Assembly: GCA_947095585.1 (NCBI GenBank)
Contig: OX352763.1
Coordinates: 29,189,462 to 29,253,461 of the forward strand
Reading direction: 5' to 3'
Source of the DNA: Nephrocerus scutellatus
Taxonomy: Eukaryota; Arthropoda; Insecta; Diptera; Pipunculidae
Length of the DNA: 64,000 bases
The position numbers were made by a program, and so were the translations under genes. The notes below the pieces were generated by a model. The model made no database searches. It was not told where the DNA came from and saw only the letters and a program-made list of their open reading frames with translations. Each line of letters opens with the position of its first letter. Positions within the stretch are counted from its first letter, which is position 1. Positions 21,858 through 33,520 of the stretch are shown here, piece by piece.

Positions 21858-22640
21858 TCAAAAGTAGGGCGCATCCACCCAGCAGTAGCACTCTGAGCAG
21901 ATGAAGACTAGCCATCCCGATTTGAGAAGCAAGCCGGAGAAATGTGGCCACACGCCGCTGTCGGACATCTCAATTGAGATGTCTACAACGGCCTCGTGTT
22001 GCTCAGTTGTGAGGGGCTTATTGTCAAGTCGATCGATCGGGACAACACCCAACCTGACGGCACTAGCCACTTGGCTAAAAGTGGAACATCAGGTGAAGAT
22101 CCTGCCGTGGCCTTCTTGACAGCCGGTGGCGTTGCTCTGACCTGACGCGCTTGGCTTTGCGCTGAATAGAAGGGGCGACTTAATGAATCCGTCCTGTTGT
22201 TGATGGATCTTCAATCCATCTAATGCCTTTCCAATGGAAGAGCATCCAGATCTCTCCGTGATGACACTACATGCATCAACAACTGTGGATCCTTTCCACG
22301 ACGATTAGTTCTACGCAGCGAAAGGACTCCAATATCTATCAATACATTGGGCCAAAGATCGTCAACACAACAACAGGTTTGAAATTGGATCACTTGGATC
22401 CACTCCCAAACCTGGAGTTGCTACAACAACAACTGTGGATGCGTCTGAATCAGAAGTGGATTGCTCCACGTCCACGTAATTCCAACACCCTTACAGGGCC
22501 TTCCGAAATCTCGGAAAGATTTCGCTGCTCAATAGCAGATCGTAAGGGTAAGGCCAGACTGAGGTTGGTCGTCGAGAGCTTACCAGCTTCTCGGGATACA
22601 ACGAGTTGCTCAACAGCAGTACCCTAAGGTTGATCCGGTT
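21858..22640 (-). mobile_element. LINE ORF1-like fragment with DUF4780-like segment
   Basis: The minus-strand frame at 22070-21858 reads AVRLGVVPIDRLDNKPLT, then TTEQHEAVVDISIEM, VWPHFSGLLLKSGWLVFICS. This fits the pattern V-P-x(n)-L-x3-Q...P-x-F-x-G-x4-G-W-L-V-x-x-C that I associate with the insect domain DUF4780, often found in retrotransposon-derived proteins. The family name is from memory and uncertain. Upstream on the minus strand (22640-22130) is a broken low-complexity reading with several stops. Confidence 0.4.
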
Positions 22641-23763
22641 GGAGATGCATCCGTCTCCTAAATTTTAATTATATTCTCTATTATTACCCACGTGAAACCG
22701 GGAAAAGAGGTCATCCCTGTCAGAGCCCGGTAGGCTAAGGGAGGGATTGTTGTAAAATCCGACGGTCCCCAGGTATTCGGAGTCCGCATACCTACGCCCT
22801 CCAAACTCCCTCTTAGCCATGCATCCATCGGCGTACGCTTTTCCACCTTGGATTAGGAAAATAATATTACTGATGATAGGAGACATCCGTTGCCTCAGAC
22901 CATCCTCTTTTACCCGGGCTAGGGACCGGCATGTTACCAACGTAACAAGCTTCAACTATCTCACTCTGGACCTTACGTTTAAAATCAAAACGCTGACAAT
23001 TAAAACTCTAAATTGTTGCAGCATCAGTTGGCATCAGTTGTTTATGAAAGATATTGCCGTAAACAATCGGGAACATCATAGCACAACATCGCTTCTAGTC
23101 AGAAGGTGATCCAGTAAATTCAGAAAATTGCTCGACATTATTATAAAAAATTACACACATCTTTACAATAGGAACTATCACAAATTACAAACATCTTTAC
23201 AATAAGAAATACCACAGTGGACGTCTTAAGCTAAACTGAATTAAATTTTAAAACAATAAATTGTCAAATGATAGATACATTAATTCTCCCTGCTGTTAAG
23301 AGACCACCAAAAGGAAGAAAAACTTTCTGCATCCCACTGTCACAACTCTCTTATGGTCGTTTCACTATTCGTTAAATTTTTTAATGATTTATGTGAAGGC
23401 TTTCCTTTCACAGCATGTGAACAATTCCTGTTGGATATTACGTCCAACTCAGCTGGAGAGTTTTCCATGAAAATGTTTTCAGTTAGAAAAGAACCTTAAC
23501 ACCACTTGGAGTTCGATTGTGCTCTATTCCCTTGATAGTTTTTTCCCCCACAGTAAACTGGGCATGTGTGTGCATTCAAGTTAAAGTTATTGCAACAACT
23601 CTTCCTAAATTAGGTCATAAGAAATAGATTCATTATTTGAAGTTTAAAGGCATTTACTAATTTATCAAAAATATAAAAGAAGCAAAGCTGTGCAACTGTT
23701 CCAATTGAAAGCCAGTTAAAGACCTCTGAAAATATAGTTCTATGCAATTACTAGCTGTTCCAA
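22641..23763. other. Intergenic / misato downstream region
   Basis: 22665-22955 is open on the minus strand (KAYADGCMAKREFGGRRYAD) but unrecognised, possibly more retroelement debris. At 23143-23216 a 37 bp unit with acatctttacaata is duplicated in tandem. 23280-23763 is AT-rich and probably includes the misato 3' UTR. Confidence 0.4.
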
Positions 23764-25693
23764 TTACAGCTCAAAATTATCCTCATAGTGATCCTTGAAG
23801 AGCAGAATATTTTCCAATGCATCCGCATAATCATCCAGCTCCAGACCGGCTTCTTTGTAGCGATGTATTTTACCGATTTTAATACGTTTTGCTTCACGAT
23901 GCAACGTTTCAAGGGTATCACCCAATTCAGCCGATGACTGCATAGATGCCAGCGTCGGGACAGACCCGATTTTATCGACAGCGTCTCTCCTTCGAAGCAA
24001 ATTAAAACCATCCTTATTCAGGCAATCATCAAACATCTCGCTTGGGAATGGAACTTTTATTGCCATTGGAGCTGTTACCGCGGACACATGCGCGAGACTA
24101 GCATGATTAGCACATTGCAAGTAGAGCTGGAACATCTGTGAAACGGAGTCACATTTGTAGGCGGCCATTTTCATTTGTTGCTGCGCCTCCTGCATTGGAC
24201 GTTTTAGACGATCTTTGGGTATTCCGCGAACACACAGTGATTGAATTATATAATTCGTTCCAATGCTACAGTTGGGCGACAACTGAGTGAACAGATTACC
24301 TTCAAACTTGTCCAGGCAATCAATGAGATCCTCATTGTGTTTCATTGGAAATGGCATAGCGAAAGATGCGGCTGTCATCTTACGACCATAGTTTGTCAAA
24401 TCACCGCAAAATCCAGACAACGAGTTTGTTTGTGGTGCGTCTTTAAGGCGATACCGCAGCGAAATTGTGTCTAAATATGCTGCCAGTATAGCAGACGTCT
24501 GATACAGGTTATCTTCCTTATAGTTGAGTGAACGAATGTTACGCTTGGATCCCAACTGTCGCCAGACGCGATCTTGCGTTGACAGCGGTACAAACATTGA
24601 GCATTGATCAATAAGTTGATTGTAGGCTAGCGCACTATTAATCACCCGAATGGAATCACTCATTGCATCATCTAAAATGCATCAAAAAACGTTAGTTGAC
24701 CATGCATGCATACATATGTATGCCTTGGCACTTACCAGCATTCTCAAAAAGGACACTTTTTGGTACGAAAACAGGTACAGCGAAATTTGCTTTTGAATAT
24801 TCTTCATTTAAGTGCTCCAGGCATTTCGTAGCTAATCCAGAATAACCATTGTAACAATCGAATATTGTTTGGAAGCCCTAATATGAGAAGAGTATGTAAC
24901 TGAAATTAAAAGGCAATTGAAATCACGGCTCACCTGAAGGTAGTCACATTCCTCCACATACTGTCGAATTTTATCACAGAATTCATCTACAAATTGTTCG
25001 CTCTTCCAGAGTGCAACACCACTCGAGAATGTATCAAAACTTTGCTTCTCCGAGGAAGTTTTGTACTCTTTGATTACGTTCACCGTTCTTGGATGGTATC
25101 TTGTGTACAGGAAATCTGACCAGGTCTCCACACTCTCCGACAAATTGTACTCCTTCTCCTGTACATTCACATCGGGATCGTTAAGATCCATTTGGAACTC
25201 ATTTTTGGTAACCTCAGGCTCTGCAATTACTTCAACACTCGACTCTTCCCACTGGATATCTTCTTTTAGTTTTTTAATGGGCTTTTCATCGTTAATAGCA
25301 GCGCGTTTTACACTGTTACCATAGAGCTCTCCCTCCACCGGTAAATGCTTTAATGAGCCATCCAAGTCTGCAAGAAGGAGTCGTGGAGTGTATGTTGTTT
25401 GTCCCTAGGTAGAAAAACAATTAAATCCCCGCCAGTATTTATCAGTTCTGGTCGCTTTCTAACCTGATTGTTGACTCCTTCCCTATACAGGACATTATGA
25501 TTTATCTCATTACCTTCTACCGATGCGTCATAATTAAATCCAGATTCCTAATTGGCGGATATTACAAAAACAATTATTTATTCCAGCAAGAGTTTCTATG
25601 TTCGACCATACTAACCTGAATGTTCCACCAGTGGGCGCCAATGTAATTCGAATAATTTCCAAATTGTAAAGTTAAAACTTCACGATTGGACAT
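23764..25693 (-). CDS. mst: misato: tubulin-like mitochondrial/spindle protein
   Basis: Five exons on the minus strand, all with GT-AG introns: 25693-25616, 25547-25464, 25404-24934, 24877-24736 and 24671-23764, giving 560 residues, the usual length of misato/MSTO1/DML1 proteins. The start is fixed by the family N-terminus MSNREVLTLQFGNYSNYIGA followed by HWWNIQ. Further landmarks are WSDFLYTRYHPR (exon 3), the FSSGVALWKSEQF block near its end, and DCYNGYSGLA at the exon 4 start. The family has a tubulin-related fold without being a tubulin. In Drosophila it is needed for spindle assembly, and in yeast and human for mitochondrial distribution and shape. No frame is broken, so the gene looks functional. 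A promoter motif lies 143 bases upstream. The next gene upstream (28559-29125) is on the same strand but about 3 kb away. Confidence 0.93.
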
Positions 25694-25835
25694 AGTTTTA
25701 AAAATGATTTTATTATTCTATTCGCATTGCCGGTAAACGATTCTGATTGTTATTTTGTTTTTATTTGAATCGTGGTTCGTGAATGAAAATTTCGACAAAT
25801 GGTCAAATTCTGACAACTTCAATTGCACGTGAACT

Positions 25836-25848
25836 GTTAGTGCTGCCA
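25836..25848 (-). promoter_or_regulatory. Core-promoter motif 7-like site of misato
   Basis: On the minus strand it reads TGGCAGCACTAAC, a full fit to the Drosophila motif 7 consensus KNNCAKCNCTRNY (Ohler set, from memory), 143 bases upstream of the misato ATG and in sense orientation. A CACGTG E-box lies 9 bases upstream on the plus map (25826-25831). Confidence 0.55.
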
Positions 25849-26218
25849 ATTAAACTGCTTTTTCCCTATGCCCCATTTATACGCGATGACTGACAATACT
25901 CAAAGTTGTTACATCTAAGGAGAATACAATTTTCCATAAATTTACATACCCAAAGTTGTTTATAATTAGATATTAAACTTAATTTGAAAGCTAAAGCGTC
26001 CACTGTAATAGATTTATTTAGCTTATGTGAACGAGCCATTACATGCAAAACGTAGGCTGTCATTTTGGTCCGTTTCGTCAAATGTTCGTTAACTTACGTG
26101 GGAGTAAGCCTGGTGTCAATGAAGTGAGACTTTCATTACAGACATTTTGCAGCTGCTGCATATGAAAGCAAACAATTAGAAAACAAGCAAGCGGTTATCT
26201 TAGCTTATTATGGGTAAC
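25849..26218. other. Intergenic upstream of misato
   Basis: AT-rich; the minus-strand ORF 25866-26081 is unrecognised. No repeat found. Confidence 0.4.
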
Positions 26219-26507
26219 ATAATAATATAATAATATTCGGCGCGACAGACCATTGCGGTCCAAGGCCTAACTTCTCGCGACCATTTGTGCTGCGCATAAT
26301 CATTTTTTGGACACAAATGGAAGGGACCTACAATTTAACGCCGAATCCAAACGGCGAATTGAGAAACTTTCCGTGACAAGGTATTACTCTCGGAGTGTTT
26401 GTCACCCATTCGCGAGAGGTGGGACACCGTGGAAAATACTTTTGGTGTTGCTGGGATTCGAACCTGAATCTCCTGCTCAGCAGCCATGTGCACTTCCACT
26501 GAGCCAA
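26219..26507 (-). mobile_element. tRNA-derived SINE, near full length
   Basis: On the minus strand the 5' head reads TGGCTCAGTGGAAGTGC (pol III A box) and GGTTCGAATCCC (B box). Then comes accaaaagta...ggtgtcccac, a body of about 200 bases, and a 3' end agaccattgcg-type block with an (ATT)n tail at 26219-26235. It lacks the first about 8 bases of the head (ggcgccg) seen in the copies at 37738 and 49230. It lies between misato and the R1-type relic. Confidence 0.8.
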
Positions 26508-26754
26508 GAAATTAGCTACGTTTTTCGTTTGGTTTTTTAAATAATAGTAAAAATATTTAAAATCGACTGTGTATTTACAGAAAACCGTAATAACAGTGCG
26601 TGCGTGCGAAAATATATATACATGAAGCTGCGAATCCGTGTCCAAATCGGTGAAGATATTTACAATAGCCGCCATCACCTGACTGAAACTGCGTAAGTTG
26701 GTAATTGCAGTTGCCGTGAGATCGGCTTGTACATACTCCAATTTTCAGGATAAG
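26508..26754. other. Short intergenic spacer
   Basis: No gene or repeat recognised. Confidence 0.4.
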
Positions 26755-27500
26755 CTTTTTTTTTAAGGTCCATCTACCTTTAAAACTTGCGTCCTAACGA
26801 GCTTGCAATACGGCCATTGAGATGGTCCTTTCTTCTTCCTTGATTTTTTTTTTAGTTGTTGATCTTGTTGAATTGAGGAAATTCTATTATATTCCCTGAG
26901 CATTTCATCTGCAAGGATATCTACTGGAACCATTCCTGCTATAACCAGAGCTGCAAAATCCAATATCGTTCGGAAACTGCTGATCATCCATAGTGCACTA
27001 GGTCTGTATGTAGACGATATTATTATTATTTCCTTAGTCGCCAGTGCCTCCGCCCAAACTGGGGCTGCGTAAAAGAGGACTGAATACTTATATATTCCAC
27101 TCTTTTATTTTTTTATTTATTCCATCTTCTTCCGGCTGGTAATCAAGACTGCTTCCATTTTTGGTCGGCTAATTCCAGACCGGCGGATACTAGCCAGTCT
27201 TGATTTGGACGACTGCTTCGTTCGTGGCTGACTCTATTCCATATGTTGTTTTTGACTTGGTAACAACGGCGATATCATCAGCGAATCCAACTATGTTTAC
27301 CCCTGATGGTAGTGTTTGTCTTAGGACTCCATCGTGGATAATGTTTCATAGAAGGGGGCCCAGCACCGATCCTTGTGGGACTCCTGCGGAGACGTTATAG
27401 CGCTTTACACCCTCATTGGTTTTGTACTTCAGCCTTCTATTGCTTAAGCAGCTTGAAACTATCTTCCGTAAGCAGTACGGTGCCTCAATTTTGGCGAAAG
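26755..27500 (-). mobile_element. R1-type LINE relic (RT palm to C-terminal region)
   Basis: The minus strand encodes GVPQGSVLGPLL (near 27385-27345) and the catalytic GFADDIAVVTKS (27285-27250). After a gap come APVWAEALA (27070-27040) and SSFRTILDFAALVIAGMVP (26980-26920), with PVDILADEM following. These are the RT palm and the conserved R1-clade segment after the thumb. It is truncated at both ends, with several stops. Confidence 0.75.
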
Positions 27501-28558
27501 ATATTCTTATTGAGGACCAATTTATAGGAACATAAAAACTATGAGTTTCTGTGCGTCAGCAGTGAATAAGAGATATAAATAACCGCCTTTATTCGTACAA
27601 CGTATCCAATGATGTAGTTAACAAATGACTACGTAGTTTTTAATGACCGTGTTGTTTTTGACGTAGATTACGTTCTTAACTTAACAACTCTGCTTACAAG
27701 AAGTAACCATGAAACAGAAGTAACAAACTTTGGTCTTAGATAACAGACGAAGCTTATGCGGCTTTCGTTTGATTTTTGATAGAAAAAATTACCCTCTGAA
27801 ATATTAGAACAATGACAGTTTTTTGTTATGTGTAGGAATGGGCGTACTCGACCAAAAAACCCCGAGCAGAAAACTATACACGGGAACTACATTCACACAC
27901 AGTTTAAAACAAAATGCGTTATGTCACATATACACGCTAAACGAATATTTTTAATTTTATGAAAATATTCAGGCAAAAAAAAAACGTTTTGTTTATTTCT
28001 GGCATATCATTAACATTTGTTACATTGATTACATTACATTGGTTTTGGTCTCAAGCCTCTTTAAAATGTTTTCAAGAAACAAACTGAAATAAAATGAAAC
28101 GACAAAATAATACACAAAAATACAACTGTACAAACTGAATACTTGACGTAACTGTGTAAGATAAAAATGTATGGCAACGAATTCTCATTTTTTAATACAC
28201 TACTTTTGAATACATTTTACTGTCCCAACGAAACTCTGGCTTAGTTTTTAGTTTAAAAAAAAACTAGAATTATCTGTGACAAAACTAAGGGGAAAAGATA
28301 AAAGCCCAAAATCTTAAATGAAAAATATTTGACAAAATATAAAATAAAATAATATGAACGTTCTGGGCATTACTATAACTATAAAAAAAACTTATTAATT
28401 GTTGGCAAGTTGGCAACGCGTTGGCAGCTTCTATGAAAAGTGTGGACTGTGGTCAAGCACGTTCGGATTCTTGAATGGTACACAATTCTAGAAGTAGAAG
28501 AATATTAATACAGAAAGAATAACCTTTCATAATCTAAAATGTAATACCTTACAAATAT
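27501..28558. other. Intergenic; downstream of the Mpv17-like gene
   Basis: AT-rich with no recognised ORF or repeat. On the minus strand this contains the Mpv17-like 3' UTR, whose poly(A) site I cannot fix. Confidence 0.4.
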
Positions 28559-29125
28559 TTATGCAGCCTCCTTGTTCTGACGACCCAACTTTATCGAGAG
28601 ATACATATTCCAGAATATGGCCACACACTGGACAAAAATCACCTGATAGTTTAATGGAATTAATGAGAAATTAATGGCCTGCGCTGCTGGCCAGATCATG
28701 TAGTTTGTTGTAAGAATGCTGAAATAGTCCTTTTTGAGGCGGGTAACAATTTCATCGCCATTTAACCCCTGTAACGCGCTGATGGATACAGTAAATATCC
28801 CTGCAAAGATAGGTGCAAATGCCAGCTGATCCAAACTGACTTTTTTTAGTGTCCTTTTCCATGCACTTTGATTCGTCGCAACAATTCTATCCAGCTTCCC
28901 ATACCAGAAACGAAGACTCGGTCCAACGAGGAATAATCCCAAAAAACTAAACTGTGCCGTCCTTTTCCAATTCAGCGAATCTAACTGTACCTTCTCCACT
29001 AAACTTTGTGCCAGGATATCACCGGTGCCCATTATCAGAGAGACTTCTACGGCTTGCGTCGCTATTGGATACCTTTTTAACCCGTTCAGGGCAAGTTTCC
29101 GAATATTTGAAAATATCACACTCAT
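28559..29125 (-). CDS. Mpv17/PMP22-family membrane protein
   Basis: Single-exon gene of 188 residues, the standard length for this family of four-helix proteins of the mitochondrial inner (or peroxisomal) membrane. The start is the ATG at 29125 with a good context (caaaATGag). The frame continues upstream without an ATG, so the longer version is unlikely. Family landmarks: YPIATQAVEVSLIMGTGDIL near the start (residues about 14-33), WKRTAQFSFLGLFLVGPSLR followed by FWYGKLD (about 50-77), DQLAFAPIF (about 93-101), the signature WPAAQAINFSLIPLNYQV (about 146-163), and the last helix with FWNMYLS. Mpv17 relatives are linked to mitochondrial DNA maintenance and membrane channels; this one's exact role cannot be read from the sequence. 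Same strand as misato. Confidence 0.92.
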   Translation of the reverse strand: MSVIFSNIRKLALNGLKRYPIATQAVEVSLIMGTGDILAQSLVEKVQLDSLNWKRTAQFSFLGLFLVGPSLRFWYGKLDRIVATNQSAWKRTLKKVSLDQLAFAPIFAGIFTVSISALQGLNGDEIVTRLKKDYFSILTTNYMIWPAAQAINFSLIPLNYQVIFVQCVAIFWNMYLSIKLGRQNKEAA

Positions 29126-29257
29126 TTTGTATAATGTGCTAATCAAAATACTGATTGATTTTCTTTTAATTCTTCCACTACATGAATTGGTTTTTTCTAG
29201 TTTGGTGTTCGTTTGTTCGTTATTTGTTTTGTTTCTTTTCAATTTAAAATCATAAAA

Positions 29258-29281
29258 CAGCTGACTATTTTAGTGCTGCCA
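29258..29281 (-). promoter_or_regulatory. Promoter motifs of the Mpv17-like gene
   Basis: TGGCAGCACTAAA on the minus strand (29281-29269; one mismatch to the motif 7 consensus), followed 5 bases downstream by a CAGCTG E-box (29263-29258). The pair lies about 135-155 bases upstream of the ATG, in the same orientation as at misato. Confidence 0.5.
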
Positions 29282-30115
29282 AATTCGTTATTTATTTGAT
29301 ACATGCGAATGTTATTAGGATTTTGTTCGGTGCATCAAAACAAAAACCAATATTAATAATTAATTAATTCTTCAGTCATTTAACCCTCTAAAAACCATAA
29401 AGATTTCGTCGAATTGTTATTTGATTAAGCAACGCAATGATCAGTATTCATTTTTCGTTGATCAGGATATTTTTGCAGATTTTTTCATTTAGTAAGAACT
29501 AACACCAACAACTTATATTGTTGCATGTGTGTGTAATGCCTAAAAATTCTTCGTTTTCTGAAGAGGAAGACGATGATGATGAAGACAGAAAAAAAAACTT
29601 TTCTTCCATTATTCAAATTTCACTGTTTCGAAAAATATGTACAAACAAAATGCATTTTTGTTTTTGAAGAATAGAGAAATGTTACGTTGCTTTCAGTGAA
29701 CATAAATCGAATGACAAGTTGTGTGCTAAGCAAAATGACATCAGTAGTTGTTTGTGTTAGTAAAAGGAGGGGTAAATCTCCCAAAATATACAAATATGTT
29801 TTGCTCTACGGTAGAGTCGTTTTGAACGGGAAACAAAACAAAACAAAATATGGAACAAAAATTAACATAAGACTTTAGGCAAGATTGTATGTATTTTGGA
29901 TTTGACAACAAAAAAACATTTGCTCGTTAAGTGGGTAGAAATCTTAGAACAAAAGTTTACAAACGTTTAACTCTTTTCAGTAACGAGCTTTATGTCATTT
30001 TTATGTTGTTTTAGAAATCTGCGCCAGAGTTTTAATGAAATAAAAACGACATTAAAGTTATACCATAGTGGCAGTGGTTGCTCTTTAATAATCTAGAAAA
30101 TCCAGTTATCTAGTT
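29282..30115. other. Intergenic, no gene seen
   Basis: AT-rich; one unrecognised 63-residue ORF at 29687-29878 and a small GAT-rich stretch at 29568-29585. Confidence 0.4.
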
Positions 30116-30403
30116 GGTCTTTTTTTATTCAACCCGAGCGAGTAAAGTTACCCGGAGTCGGGAGTACACCGAGCGAATGTTGCACGTCGTATGTACACTG
30201 GGTAACTTTACTCGCTCTTACTCTACCTTACACGCTGATATTCATTTCAGAGTAAAAAATAGGAAACTGTGTATACACCGTTACGTGCTCGGTTCACAAC
30301 AAAAAACACAGAATACAGAGTAAAATTACCCCGGTTGAATAAAAAAACATTGAGTAATTATTTGACATACACTTCTCGCTCGGGTTGAATAAAAAAACAG
30401 ACC
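30116..30403. mobile_element. MITE with ~27 bp terminal inverted repeats and nested hairpin
   Basis: The left end ggtcttttttt-attcaacccgagcgag is repeated inverted at the right end (ctcgctcgggttgaat-aaaaaaacagacc), differing by one G. Inside, gagcgagtaaagttaccc (30136-30153) pairs exactly with gggtaactttactcgctc (30200-30217), and a third ggttgaataaaaaaaca lies at 30335-30351. At 288 bp without coding capacity this fits a non-autonomous DNA transposon. The superfamily is not assignable, because no clear target-site duplication is visible. Confidence 0.75.
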
Positions 30404-30674
30404 CTTTGTCTACAAATTAATGCAGGCCATATTGTTTACTCCTTAATGTAAACAGGGTATGTATTCATTTTTGACGTAAAGCTACTCGTTAAAAATTCAT
30501 TTAAAACGTTTACTTCCAATATCTAATGATTAAAACCAATAGTGGGATTTTCATTTGGTGTACTCGGTTGTGTTCACTGGAAAAAGCGATGTCGGTGTGT
30601 TGTTATTGTTATGTCGAAAAGTCAAATCGACATCGACACCTATGCCATAACATGTGGTTAATTTGTGTCAATAC

Positions 30675-30963
30675 TTGCTATATTGCTTTCAACAAGAAAA
30701 TAAAAATTACAACAACAAACACATTGGATAGAACAGAAAGTGGTTAAGCGTTAACCAAAAAAAAAAGTGGTTAAGAAATATTTAACCAAATTTTTATTTA
30801 TAATTCTCACCACCAGAGTCGACTTTTAAAAATTATGTATGGATAAGTTGGCAAACACATGAAACAAAAAATTGACCAAAATTTGGTTAGTTTTTGCTGT
30901 TGCATATGATCAGCCGTTAACCACAAAAAATACCTAACTCATTTGTTGAAAGCAATATAGCAA
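30675..30963. repeat. Inverted repeat, MITE-like, between the Mpv17-like gene and the helicase
   Basis: A perfect 21-base inverted match joins 30675-30695 and 30943-30963 (core tatattgctttcaacaa). Further pairing continues inward (gtggttaa with ttaaccac; taaccaaattt with aaatttggtta), so arms of about 140 bases nearly meet. No ORF. A separate small hairpin (acgacaactt/aagttgtcgt) follows at 31057-31091. Confidence 0.65.
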
Positions 30964-31187
30964 TTGTCAACAATCAACAACTAATAATCAAATTACTCAT
31001 AAGACATCAACTAACAACACTCGCGACTGTTGTTAAAAAGTGTTACTTTTTGTCGACGACAACTTATGTGGTGAACAACAAGTTGTCGTAACATACAGCA
31101 ACACCAAGTGAACGACAAAATTTCAAAAAAAGTATCATTTTATTGCACAGTGAACTCACTCCTTGTGATTTGTCATTTATTGACTGA

Positions 31188-31193
31188 CAGCTG
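31188..31193 (+). promoter_or_regulatory. E-box in the helicase promoter region
   Basis: gaCAGCTGct lies 124 bases upstream of the helicase ATG. It resembles the AWCAGCTGWT promoter motif but is short, so it is only suggestive. Confidence 0.3.
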
Positions 31194-31316
31194 CTGAAAA
31201 AACAAGAAAAAACGTGCGATTCAATGCTTTGCGTTGGTTTCGTTTTTAAGATAATTTTATTATAAAATAACTTAATATTTTTAAGGAACCACCATCATTT
31301 TAAACAACAATTAAAA

Positions 31317-33389
31317 ATGCCAGACAGTAAAACCATTACTCAGTTCCATGAAATGGAACTGGACGACAGAATATTGAAGGTAAGCCAGCGCAAGTTTTGG
31401 CTCTTATAAATATTTTAAAATGTTCCGACCAAATTCCAGGCAATTTCGCAACTCGGCTGGACAACTCCAACACTTATTCAGGAAGCAGCAATTCCATTGC
31501 TTCTAGAAGGTAAAGATGTTATCGTTCGAGCGCGTACGGGATCAGGGAAGACAGCAGCTTTTGCATTACCTCTGATTCAGAAGATCCTAAATTCCAAGTT
31601 AAATGCTGCCGAACAGTGCATTAGCGCACTTATCCTATCGCCAAGCAAAGAATTGTGCCAACAAACTAAAATTGCCATTGCACAGATGTCGGACAAGTGT
31701 GGAAAAATTATTCGAGCTGTTGATTTGTCATCGAACGATACTGTAGCCCAGAAACATGTACTATCAGAGCGTCCAGATGTTGTTATATCAACACCAGCAA
31801 AGATTCTAGTCCATCTGCAATCAGGTGCAATGGATTTGCGCAACCTAGAGACACTTATTGTGGATGAAGCGGACTTAGTGTTCTCTTTCGGGTTTGAGAA
31901 GGACTTTAAGAAAATGGTTCAGTATTTGCCGCCAATATACCAAGTAAGTGTTTCCTAAGTAAGCCAAAAAGTAAAACATAATATGGTTTTTTGTACTGCC
32001 AGGCTGTTATGGTGTCTGCAACCATTTCCGAGGATGTCACAAACATGAAAAACATTATTCTCAACAATCCAGTGATATTGAAATTGGAGGAACCCGAATT
32101 AGTGCCTGAAAGTCAGTTGTCTCATCAGCGAATTATTGCCGAAGAAAATGAAAAGCCAGCAATTCTATACGCCCTACTCAAACTTCGTCTGGTGCGTGGC
32201 AAAAATGTAATATTTGTCAATTCTGTGGATCGCTGTTACAAGTTAGTATATGATTATATCTATATCTTTGATTATCAATGATTGATGAATAAGCCAAACG
32301 ATTAAAAAATCAGCATCGGCTGCTTAGCAGAAGTTGGCTGACAAATGATTTACAATAATCTTCTCTCTGACCTAAACTGTTACCAAATGGGAGTTTGGGG
32401 AGTGTAGTGAGTGTTCCTAATGATTTGTTATTTGCAGATTAAAACTCTTCCTTGAACAGTTTGGCATCAAAACGTGCGTACTTAACTCGGAGCTGCCAGC
32501 AAAAATCCGTATTCACACCATCAACCAATTCAATCAAGGAATTTACGATTTTATCATTGCCTCCGATGAACATATGCTAGAGAATCCTGGTCGCGTTAAG
32601 AGCGATCGTGAGTCTGGAGCATCTCGTGGTATTGATTTCCATTGTGTTTCGAATGTAATTAACTTTGATTTTCCCCTGGACGTGAGTTCTTACATTCACC
32701 GAGCTGGACGAACGGCAAGAGGAGTAAATAAAGTAAGTTATAAATGGTAACAGTTCAAAAGAAGAACATTTTCTTATCCGCAATACGTTGTTTATCCTGC
32801 AAATAGGGGAGTGTCCTTTCGTTTGTGAGTCTCAAAGAAACTGAAATCAATAATGCCGTCGAGGAACGCCTTAAAAGTGGTTACATGAGTACCAATGAAG
32901 TTATCAAGTAGGTAACACATCTTTCTTATAAAAATAAAACTTCCATTTCCATTTCTCTGCAGAAACTACCAATTCAAACTGGAGGAAATCGAACCATTTC
33001 GGTATCGTGCTCAAGACGCCTGGCGTTCAGTCACCCGTATTGCTGTGCACGAAGCTCGTATACGTGAAATAAAAATTGAACTCTTCAACAACGAGAAGCT
33101 GAAAGGCTTCTTCAATGAACATTCCAATGATCTGAATGCTCTGCGACACGACAAGCCTCTGAGAACCGTTAAAGTGCAACCACATTTGTTACATATCCCC
33201 GAGTACATTGTTCCCAAAGCCTTAAAACGTTTAGTGACAACCTCAGACACAAAACCGGCTACAGCCAAATCGCATAGGGGTCACTACTCGACAGCGAAGG
33301 CAGCCTACGAAAGGCAGCAGGGCAATCCTCTACTTTGCTCGGAAATCGATTACGCAAAAAAGCGCAGCAGCGGTGGCAAAAGAAAATGA
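31317..33389 (+). CDS. Hlc: DEAD-box RNA helicase, DDX56/Dbp9 family
   Basis: Six exons with GT-AG introns: 31317-31379, 31440-31943, 32003-32241, 32438-32732, 32807-32907 and 32963-33389, giving 542 residues (human DDX56 has about 547). Motifs in order: Q-motif region W28TTPTLIQ, motif I ARTGSGKT (52-59), Ia PSKELCQQ, Ib TPAKI, II VDEAD (162-166), III SAT (194-196), motif V region [10 protein letters not shown], and [10 protein letters not shown] (356-363). The insert between motifs IV and V (the SDEHMLEN stretch) and the basic C-terminus ending [10 protein letters not shown] are as in the DDX56/Dbp9 group, nucleolar helicases for 60S ribosomal subunit assembly. All motor motifs are intact. 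Hlc is the Drosophila name I recall for this orthologue. Convergent with the acidic protein gene: the stops are 131 bases apart. Confidence 0.93.
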
Positions 33390-33390
33390 A

Positions 33391-33396
33391 AATAAA
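33391..33396 (+). terminator. Poly(A) signal of the helicase gene
   Basis: AATAAA begins one base after the stop codon, implying an extremely short 3' UTR before the convergent neighbour. A later signal cannot be excluded. Confidence 0.5.
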
Positions 33397-33520
33397 AAAT
33401 ACCCTTTCTTTGGGATAAACTTATTTTTTTTTACTTTTCTGTTTCTTTTCTTACATTAACATAGTAGTTTGCTTGTGTATTTGTACTAAGGATAAACACA
33501 ACTACCTAAGAGGGAGGGGA

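Noticed and set aside
22271..22627. 118-codon plus-strand ORF
   Set aside because: Its composition is explained by the antisense of decayed ORF1-like sequence with tgttgttg repeats; no coding evidence.
26328..26741. 137-codon minus-strand ORF
   Set aside because: It runs through the SINE head and body, a non-coding pol III element.
28559..29242. Longer Mpv17-like protein with 39 extra N-terminal residues
   Set aside because: The extension begins at TTG, not ATG, and lacks family similarity; the ATG at 29125 has a good context and gives the standard length.
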